Source: Antitrichia curtipendula (lineage: Eukaryota; Streptophyta; Bryopsida; Hypnales; Leucodontaceae). Taken from it: a stretch of 64,000 bases of DNA. The notes beneath the pieces were generated by a model. That model did no database searches, was not told the origin of the DNA, and saw only the letters and a program-made list of their open reading frames with translations. Positions 56,620 to 64,000 of this stretch are shown here, piece by piece. The translations under genes were made by a program, and so were the position numbers. Location of the stretch: contig OX579636.1 of assembly GCA_951230915.1 (NCBI GenBank), positions 23,619,567 to 23,683,566 of the forward strand. The letters are read 5' to 3'. How positions within the stretch are numbered: position 1 is the first letter of the stretch; every line of letters begins with the position of its first letter.

Positions 56620-56696
56620 GACCTTGTTGGTGTACAGTACTCATAACATTCAAAAGTGTGCATTGACATTGCCTTGGTTCTACAACAGATGGTGTA

Positions 56697-57044
56697 AGGT
56701 AGCCGACCTCATTCCAACCAAATAAGCAATTACAAATATTTGGAGCACATATTGATTTAGTGGAGAAATTTTTCCATGTACAGAAATAGAGTTTAGAAGG
56801 ACTGAATATTTTTTCAGGATTTTATTTCTCAAAACATAATTACTATGAATTTTTTTAGTTGAGGATTTTGTTTGGCCTATTCTTGTCACATTTCCAACCA
56901 CAAGTTGATTGCAACCAATCGTAATGCACCACAATTGCATTGGGAAATGTGCCATAATTAATCACTGCTTTTCTCCTGCTGATTGGAAAGAGAGTAACCT
57001 ATATAACAAAAATAGTTCCCTGATTGGAATGAGGTCGGCTACCT
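56697..57044. mobile_element. TA-flanked MITE, AGGTAGCCGACC family
   Basis: Ends AGGTAGCCGACCTCATTCCA at 56697 and the exact inverse ending 57044 match in 23 of 24 positions when extended. TA stands on both sides (56695-56696 and 57045-57046). The 348 bp are non-coding. It is about 75 bp from the previous element. Confidence 0.88.
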
Positions 57045-57046
57045 TA

Positions 57047-58469
57047 GAATGTTCCACACTCAACAATACTTCATCAGTAGCTAAGTGGACAAGTGGAAGC
57101 TCAATGTGATGAGCAGAGTGCATGAAGGAAAGGCAATGAGCATGAACGCTGCTGAATGTTATGCTGGAAAGGCAAAAGAAGACAAATTGTTAATTCTGAA
57201 ATTGCAGATCACAAACTGTTTTGAACAAAGGAACTCATCTTTCTCAAAATGAAATAAAACGTAGACAGTCATGTCCTGCAATCAATTGAAGCTGGGTTCA
57301 CAAATCTTCCCCATTCCCTTGCTCAAGTATTTTTAACTTATGCTTTCCCTGATCAGACCATTGGCTTTGTACATGTTGAATATTTTTGAAGTCAAAACTC
57401 TGACACTGTATCATTTGTGGTTCTAAAAATGTACTTCTCATCGTACAATGATGGGTGACTTGAGAGTATGTCTATTCATTTTTAGGTTAAAGTTGTCTAC
57501 ATTCATTTCATTGTTGCATGAAATTAGGTTGTTTCTCACTAATTTCTCCACATTTTACACTATATAAATATGTACTCTTACTATAGAAGGATGCAATAAT
57601 TTAGGAACCATGTGTGTTGCATGGGTTGGTGCAGTGGTTCATGGCCCAAGTTTAGAGAGTCACATGTGCCTCCATGTGGACAAGTAGTGAGTGATGAGGT
57701 AACTTCTCTAGATAAGGCAACCTAATTGTAAAAGCAACTCAATTTTCACTATTTGGTATTTAACATGCAAAGTACATGTATCCATTCTACCCATTTCCAG
57801 TATTGTATCTTAAATCAATTTTAGAAATATGTATATATAAGAAGTCTAAAATGTACAACCTACATACATGACTTAGAATAAAAGATTCGGGATATGTCTT
57901 GTCTTTGAATTTCACAAATTCATAGCATATTCTTATGTATTTTAAAATTAAAAAAATTAAATCATACTTTTTGATTGTCAATGTGTTAAAAATATTGATT
58001 TCATGTATTGATTCCACTTCAAAGTATTGAGATTGCTTAAAGTGACAAGAATAGGTGCTTCTACTTTATTTGTTAACAAGCACATGCCATTCTTTCATCC
58101 CATTTCTTGTCAATCCATTACTTAATTACAACAAGTGACATTTATAAGTGAGCATACTTCACCTCCAAAAATAAATACCAATTAAAAGGTAACAATTATT
58201 CAAAGTGTCATAATTATTAGAGGTACAATTGATTTATCTTATAGTCAAGGTACAAAATTGATCTCACCTACAAAATGAATATCACTATAAAATAATTTTT
58301 GGATGGAAATTAATACAAAGCAATAAATCTTCATAATTATGATCCAATATAAACTTATGAATTATATATAACCAATAGAAACTTTTAGGATTTCGCAAAT
58401 CACTCACAAGATGATCATGTGCATAACAAAGACACCACTTTAGTCTATTTTTAGATATATTGATTCATT
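57047..58469. other. AT-rich intergenic sequence
   Basis: No gene or repeat recognised. Confidence 0.5.
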
Positions 58470-58527
58470 TATGTATTAGATAACCGATGAGCCATGCTAG
58501 AGCAGCTCATCGGTTATCTAATACATA
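58470..58527. repeat. Perfect 23 bp hairpin
   Basis: TATGTATTAGATAACCGATG... at 58470-58492 and its exact reverse complement at 58505-58527 flank a 12 nt loop. The right arm phrase also occurs near 30065-30087, beside the related 170 bp element, without the left arm. Confidence 0.85.
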
Positions 58528-58693
58528 ACCGGTTGTACCTTTTTTTAATCACAACCTTTGATCTTCATGATTCAAGAATGTAGGAAGCAAGTTGAAAGGA
58601 AAAAAGGTTATGAGTTGCAACTTGTAATGGCAATGGTGATGAGTTGCCAATGGGATAGTACCACGTTAGCGTTGAAAAGTCAACAACCGGTTA
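58526..58693 (-). mobile_element. 168 bp MITE with TAACCGGTTGT ends, inverted copy
   Basis: It is bounded by TAACCGGTTGT and ACAACCGGTTA. The interior is the reverse complement of 29865-30034 with scattered differences. Its left end overlaps the last bases of the hairpin at 58470-58527. Confidence 0.8.
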
Positions 58694-59785
58694 TATTACA
58701 CTTACAAAACAAAAATGATTTGGCAAATCCCAAGCCTTAGCTCAGATCAGTCTTTTTTTTTTTGGTTTCTCTTGAATCTGCATAGAGGCATAAAATCCAA
58801 AATCTTTGGTTTAAGGTAGGCTACATGCAATTCTTTTAATGCGAAAAATGTGGCTATAAAAATAAAGTTGTGGGACTCATTTGGCAACATTCACAATATC
58901 CAAGAGTGGAACAAGTGGCACTATCAAAAGACATTTGGAGTTGGTCTTGGCATTGCCCAAAAAAGTTTGGACTCAAATTGTGGCACATTACTGTTTTTCT
59001 ACAATAAAATAGTGGAACTACAATAACTTGTGAAAGTATACAAGGCACAACTATATAAATCTCAATGCAAAATGTGTAAGTATGCAAAGGACTGGCAAAA
59101 ATAGTGATTGACGGTTTGTTGTACTTGGCACTCATTCATCATCAAAGAAGAGATGTTGGCTACAAGGGCAATCTATTAGCCTTCAAATGGTTGACACTTG
59201 GCAATGTTCAAGTTTATAGGGGTGCAAGTGGTAGACTATGTCTGGCCCCAAATGGACATGGGTTGGCTAGTTTTGATTCAAATATGGCATGTGCTCATTG
59301 TATGATGGTGCACTTCTGGCATCTGCATGCCATTTTTATCTAGTAATTTTCTAAAGGCCCGGTGCTATGCTTGAAATTATGGTGGAATTAGGCGTTTAAA
59401 TGCCCAATTAAAAAACACTGGCTCAGATGGAAGTGGCGCATTCCCTTGTTGCTGACGTGTCGGCCATGTCAGGTTTTGGCGGTAAAACAAAAAATACGCA
59501 GATACTGACGAGGATGGGGATGAGGTCCATGCGATGGAAGAACTGGGTCATGGTGATGCAGCTATAGGGCCATGTCCGCATGCGGCCTTAGGGTCATCCT
59601 TCCGAAAAGGAAGAAATGAGGAAGGCGCGGCGTGTGCACAGCACAGAGCGTCAGAACGCTTGCGTCCCTGCCTGCAGCGTCGTGGTGCGCGATTCACTTA
59701 CTGTACTACGTCGTGTGTGACGTCGGCCTGCAGAGGAATCTTCTTGTTGCAGCTGTAGCGTTGTTCGTTTGGGAGTTTCCCGAGG
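58694..59785 (+). promoter_or_regulatory. Upstream region of the ZNF706-like gene
   Basis: AT-rich until about 59400, then GC-richer to the start codon, as expected for promoter and leader. The frame at 59534-59758 runs in this leader and resembles nothing known. Confidence 0.4.
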
Positions 59786-61203
59786 ATGACGAGGGGCAAG
59801 CAAAAGATTGAGGCGCAGAAGCGAGCTGCGGAGAAGAACGAGAAGCCCAAGGGCTCCCAGATTGAAGCCCGGAATGCTGGCTTGAAGACCGTCTGCACTG
59901 TTTGCAAGGTGACGTTTGAAACTCTCCTCCCAAACGGTAGTCTCATGCTCGGGTTCCGGTGTTTTCGCGTATGAGTTTTATGTTGTTTTTATTTTGGCCA
60001 TGAATTGTGTCGCTGGAGAGGGTGTGCGTCTTTTTAGATTTTCTTAGGGCTTGGCAGCGTTTGCAATTCGAGCTTCGAGTTTCGATGTTGTCGCTTATAA
60101 TATTTATTTCTTATTCTCAGCGTTTTTGGTAGTGAAATGTGCCGGTATAGGGGACGGAGTATTATGAAATCTCAGGTTTTTGATGTGTGCAATTTGAACT
60201 TTGATCTTCGAGGTTTTGGTGTTTTAGTGTATGAATTTTGTTTGATTTCCAGCGTTTTTGATTGTGAAATGTGCCTGTGGAGAGTATGGGCGTATGTTGA
60301 ATTCTTAGGGTTTTGCAGCGATTGCGTTGTGATATTTGAGCTCTCCTGTGATTCTTGTGTTTCAATGCTTTTCCGTTTTAAATTTTTTTTAGTTTTCAGC
60401 GTTTTTGGTTGCAAAATATGTCGGGGTTAGGTGAGTTTTTTTTTTTTTGTGAGGACGGTGGATTTTTCTGCTTATCACACCTCTCATTTGGTCATTTGGA
60501 TCCTTTTGTGACATTCCATCCCGCTTGTAATCTTCTCTAGCATTTCTGTAATCTATGGGTTAGTATCACTCAACAAGAGGTAGACAACATCGTGCTTTTG
60601 TTAGAGCACGATGTTGGAGGTGTATCTCTTATTTGAGAAGGCAAAGTAATGGGTGAGATTGGGGTTTATGCTTGATATCTGACAACCGTAGCTAACCCAA
60701 ACCTGAAACCTATATTTGTCTTCCTGCCAACTTTAATATAATGGTCCGCTGTATTACTAAATTTCTACATTGTCTTGCTAACTTCCAGGATTGCTCCTTG
60801 TTCAAGTTTTCTCGTTATTTTGAGTGTTCACACTGTTTTCTCAATGTAGTATGGGTACTTAAGTTCTAAGCTACAGGTTTTTACTGAAAACTTATTTTTC
60901 ACCTAATGGCATAAATCTATGCTAGTTATGTTGAAGGGCTTTTACAATTTTAGCCAATTCAAAATATATTCTTACAGTTCTGTGGTTTAGGTAGCGACAG
61001 TAAATAGAGTAGATGGTGTTCTCGGAGACACCCTAATTTCCGTATATCAGCCTCCCTGCACGACATACTCGTGTCCACGCCTCACGAAATGTGTGTAACT
61101 GTGCTGTGATTTCCAGGCACCTCTGGCAAATTACAAACAGCTTGTGGATCACTTTGCTTCTAAGCATCCTAAAGAGGCGGTTCCGCCAGCTCCTTCAAGT
61201 TAA
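59786..61203 (+). CDS. ZNF706-like small zinc-finger protein, two exons
   Basis: Exons 59786-59908 and 61117-61203 join in phase 0 (AAG|GTGACG ... TTCCAG|GCA) to a 69-residue protein. The first half is a charged, basic segment (MTRGKQKIEAQKRAAEKNEK) typical of the 4F5/SERF-like N-terminus. The second half is a single C2H2 finger: Cys37, Cys40, His53, His58, with the SKHPKE ending shared with ZNF706 proteins. Plants and animals have such proteins of 65-80 residues; biochemical function is poorly defined, so no role is assigned. The single intron is 1208 bp and partly made of tandem repeats. Confidence 0.88.
59930..60430 (+). repeat. Intronic tandem repeat, about four units of 132-147 bp
   Basis: The phrase CAGCGTTTTTGGTTGTGAAATGTG occurs in varied form at about 59985, 60121, 60253 and 60400. 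Each is followed by a GGAG-GG-TATG phrase, a TTAGGG or CAGG stretch and GCAATTTGAGCTTCGAG. Open frames across it (60137-60430) arise from the repeat. Confidence 0.75.
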
Positions 61204-62431
61204 CTATGTGTTTCCTTGCAAAGTGGAACTACAAGTCATTTCTGATGTGCCCAGAGCTATATGTCATCTGGCGAAAGAAATTCCCAAATCTATATTTGTA
61301 TGCTTGTATTTTTATGGTCTTTAAAGAGATAAAGACGGTGTTGGTTCATTTTCTCATTCAATTTGAGGCTTTTTCCTGGTTTGTATAATTTTGGGGTAGT
61401 AGCCCAGCCTTCATGAAGTGAAGGCTTCTAGTTTCATCTCATAATTGATCAGGATTGATGGTAAAGTAGGATGACCCATTCTCATCCCTTTGCTTGTTAC
61501 ACATATTTAGACTTATTAGATTTTCAATTCTTTTGCAATGGAATGGCAAATTAGTGAATTTTTCACATGTATTTTCGTCAACATTTTAACTAACTAGAAA
61601 AATCACATTGTAGGTGGTCAATGCAAAAACATATCATTGCCCAATGTTGTTTTTAGGTGGAATTACTCTTGTCCATTTGGAGGCTAATATGACTCCTTTA
61701 ATTTCCTTCATGGTTGTTATAGTAATCTGAAAGATCATTTTACAATTTTGGAAATTTGAATGTATTATCCAAATAGTGTTTAATATTTGTCAAACAACAG
61801 CAATCATTCATATACCTATATATTAGGTTCTTTGGATGAAACCAAAGATCAAATGCAAGTTCTTATACTACATTGGACTAGGAAAATATCATATTTTTAT
61901 AGCATCTAAATAATACAAAAGTTGTTGAGTTTAGTATTTGTTGAAGAAATAAAACTGCTAGAAGATCTACAAGCAATATTCAAATTAATGCAACAAAATT
62001 AATTGATATATTTACAAATCTCTTTGATTTGAATTTAAAAAAATCTCTTCCAAACATGTAGATTGAAGTGTAAAATAAATAAAAATACATCGTCCATATG
62101 TGCTCAGGTCTACTTTATTTTTTTGACTTTTGTCTCAATATACTTTGTGTTGACAACTTGGTGGTTATTTAAGTTTAAAATTATATAATGTCTATTTCAT
62201 TCAAATTCCATGATTTTGAAGAAATTATCATCTTATTCTATTTCTAATATTTTTATTTGTATAAGCTCCATTGCTAATCTAAGTTTCTTTTTTAAAATGA
62301 TTGATGCTTTGTTCAACAATGATCATCACACTATGTCCTCTCCTAAACAAAATGAACAACAAAATAAGTAAAAACTCATTACAATGTATCATTATTGCAA
62401 CTACAAATAACTATATTAATTTTGAATGAGG
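61204..62431. other. Convergent spacer between the ZNF706-like and PLATZ genes
   Basis: The first ~250 bp are probably the 3' UTR of the zinc-finger gene. The rest is AT-rich without recognised features. Confidence 0.45.
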
Positions 62432-63097
62432 TCAATGCATTGGGTTAAAAGAGTTTATAGGCGCTTGCTTAGGTCTACCTTGTTTTCTTCGGCTTACTAC
62501 ATGTGTACTTTGTGCTTGATTTTCTGTTTGGGAACTTGATAATTGTATGATCCTCATTGGTATTATTATTACTGGTGTGTTGTCATTGGTATTATTATTA
62601 CTTGTCTCAATCGTTTGTCCTTCATTGCTGATATCATCTTCGTCTCCTTCAACTTCACTAGTATTGGCTACAAATGGGAGGTCTTCACCAATTGTTTTTT
62701 TGACCATACAACTAAGTGAACAATATATGTAACCTCTTTTTAGTTTATGGCCACAAATTTCACAAGAAAATGAAAACTTTGTCATACTTGGACGACTAAA
62801 AAGGTAATATACCTCCAAACTATTGAATTTAAACTTAATGACATCACTAAGTCCTGGGAGATCTTGTGAGGGCAACTTGGCTTTGTCAACTGTTAGAGTT
62901 TTGTCAGTTCCAAATCGTAGTTGCAAAACTTTACATCTAGCATGATTTTCTAGTTTACATAGTTTACAAATTTGTGTACAATGATCTATACAATAGATTT
63001 TCTGTAATGGATGACGTGCGTTGTCACTTTTGTGTATGAGACATGGAGGGTGATAGTTTTCAATGCTAAGCAAAGTCTTCAACCACCCTGGAAACAT
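62432..63097 (-). CDS. PLATZ-type zinc-binding transcription factor, intronless
   Basis: The 221-residue protein starts MFPGWLKTLL, matching the usual PLATZ start M-P-WL-LL, so the ATG at 63097 is chosen over longer non-ATG readings. Zinc ligand candidates: Cys19-x2-His22, Cys36-x2-His39/Cys40, Cys44-x2-Cys47, His52 and Cys55 (IYCIDHCTQICKLCKLENH), then Cys112-x2-Cys115 and Cys126-x3-Cys130 (FSCEICGHKL, YIYCSLSC). The CKVLQLRFG phrase corresponds to the I-Q-I-R block. The tail is acidic (about 148-158), Asn-rich, then basic with an AT-hook-like SRRKQGRPKQAP. PLATZ proteins are plant-specific DNA-binding factors, often repressors of A/T-rich promoters. Typical family genes have introns; this one has none and the sequence is divergent and AT-rich. 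Confidence 0.85.
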   Translation of the reverse strand: MFPGWLKTLLSIENYHPPCLIHKSDNARHPLQKIYCIDHCTQICKLCKLENHARCKVLQLRFGTDKTLTVDKAKLPSQDLPGLSDVIKFKFNSLEVYYLFSRPSMTKFSFSCEICGHKLKRGYIYCSLSCMVKKTIGEDLPFVANTSEVEGDEDDISNEGQTIETSNNNTNDNTPVIIIPMRIIQLSSSQTENQAQSTHVVSRRKQGRPKQAPINSFNPMH

Positions 63098-63739
63098 ATT
63101 TGCTAACTTACTAGTTTGCAATTCACAAGTTTCTATTGATAATGACAAATATACATTAGCAAAATATACATATTATTTGGCAAATATTCTCTTATGTATG
63201 TTCTTAGATATGAATGAATAAATAGAAGTATCACATATAATAATAACAAATAGTAAAATAAAATATCAGTTGTAAGTACATTTAAAAATAAATAAAAGTA
63301 TAAATAAATAAATAATCATTCTTTACTATCACTCATGGATTTCTCTTCATCGTATTTTAGTTTAAAATCATAGTCTCTTTTATTTTTAATCTAATAAAAG
63401 AGACTATAAGACCTACTTTGGGCTTTATGTTTTGTTAGCAATTTTGAATGATTTATACGGGTAGGGGGATAATTTGTCAAAATAGATATTTTTTTAGTCG
63501 ATTTATGCAACTCATACAATGTTCTTCACTCATTCTAATGATTTGAAGATTTAGAGAATACTTTCTACAATATGATCAATCAAAATAGTCATTTCAAAAT
63601 TAAAAAAATATTTTGTTCTTGAAGGGTTAAAACATTTCTCTTCAAATTCATTACATAACTATTCACCAAGAACTAATTGAATGTAAAGGAATAGAGGTCA
63701 ATATTAGACTATTAATACGTCGTACTCAAATGTTAAAAT
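63098..63739. other. Upstream region of the PLATZ gene
   Basis: Very AT-rich with runs of AAATAAAT. A small frame extends 17 codons upstream of the chosen ATG without another ATG. No promoter element is claimed. Confidence 0.4.
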
Positions 63740-64000
63740 CTTCAACTTTTTACATGTCAAATCTCAAATTGAGGTAATGACAAAAATATGAGGCTAAAAG
63801 ACATAAATATGCATATTCATAATCAAAATACAATTTCTCAAAATCTACTCTACAATTAATTTAAATTAATTTTTAATGTGATTTCTCCCCATACCTAATA
63901 TATTTGAGGCTCATCTCCAAGAGTCTCTAACAATAATTAAAAAATCAAGATTTGCAATGGCCCTACTTGCACAAATTTTTTAATAGAGTTTCATGAATTA
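63740..64000 (-). repeat. Dispersed repeat, inverted relative to 22196-22460
   Basis: In reverse complement it carries CCATTGCAAATCTTGATT, GAGCCTCAAATA and TTGTAGAGTAGATTTTGA in the same order as the copy at 22.2-22.5 kb. It continues beyond the window edge. Confidence 0.6.

Noticed and set aside
60137..60430. A 97-codon frame rich in Cys and Phe
   Set aside because: It falls inside the intron of the ZNF706-like gene and is made of the tandem repeat units; no family resemblance.
19277..64000. LTR retrotransposons, tRNA or rRNA genes, CRISPR-like arrays
   Set aside because: No paired long terminal repeats, reverse transcriptase or integrase motifs, tRNA cloverleaf or regularly spaced short repeats were recognised in reading both strands; distant or decayed copies could be missed by eye.

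Overview
This is a stretch of plant nuclear DNA. Five protein-coding genes sit as GC-richer islands in long AT-rich intergenic tracts, and most of the recognisable intergenic sequence is small non-autonomous transposons. The evidence for a land plant is a 19-exon cytosolic-type NADP-malic enzyme, an SRFR1-type TPR protein gene with 26 exons, an ATL-type RING-H2 gene and a PLATZ gene, all with short spliceosomal introns. The species cannot be named from the sequence. The gene spacing (about one per 13 kb) and intron sizes would suit a moss or another non-seed plant, but that is only a guess.

Layout. 1-9.7 kb: AT-rich, no gene, two copies plus one fragment of a repeat family flanked by TTAA. 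9.7-17.7 kb: NADP-malic enzyme (+), probably with a 5' leader intron and three upstream mini-ORFs; its first two coding introns appear to be GC-AG. 17.7-26 kb: repeats, including a long foldback and three more TTAA elements. 26-28.9 kb: GC-rich island with an ATL RING-H2 E3 ligase gene (+) and a ~98 bp tandem repeat in its 3' flank. 28.9-42.7 kb: no genes, many small transposons, several nested. 42.7-51.8 kb: the SRFR1/TTC13-like TPR gene (-). 51.8-59.7 kb: more small transposons. 59.8-61.2 kb: a two-exon ZNF706-like mini zinc-finger gene (+) whose single intron carries a tandem repeat. 62.4-63.1 kb: an intronless, divergent PLATZ-type zinc-binding factor (-).

The genes do not form a pathway or cluster. 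Malic enzyme is central metabolism; the RING ligase and the SRFR1 homologue belong to families often tied to defence or stress signalling, but nothing here links them.

The most notable structure is a family of about ten elements that begin TTAACCCCTAAAGTCCC and end with the inverse. They have TTAA at both ends, a 13 bp terminal inverted repeat, several internally deleted forms, and one nested insertion exactly at a TTAA. This looks like a piggyBac-type non-autonomous family. Alongside it are several families of TA-flanked elements that all start AGGT or AGGC. No transposase gene is visible. I did not find a defence or biosynthetic system, CRISPR array or RNA gene.
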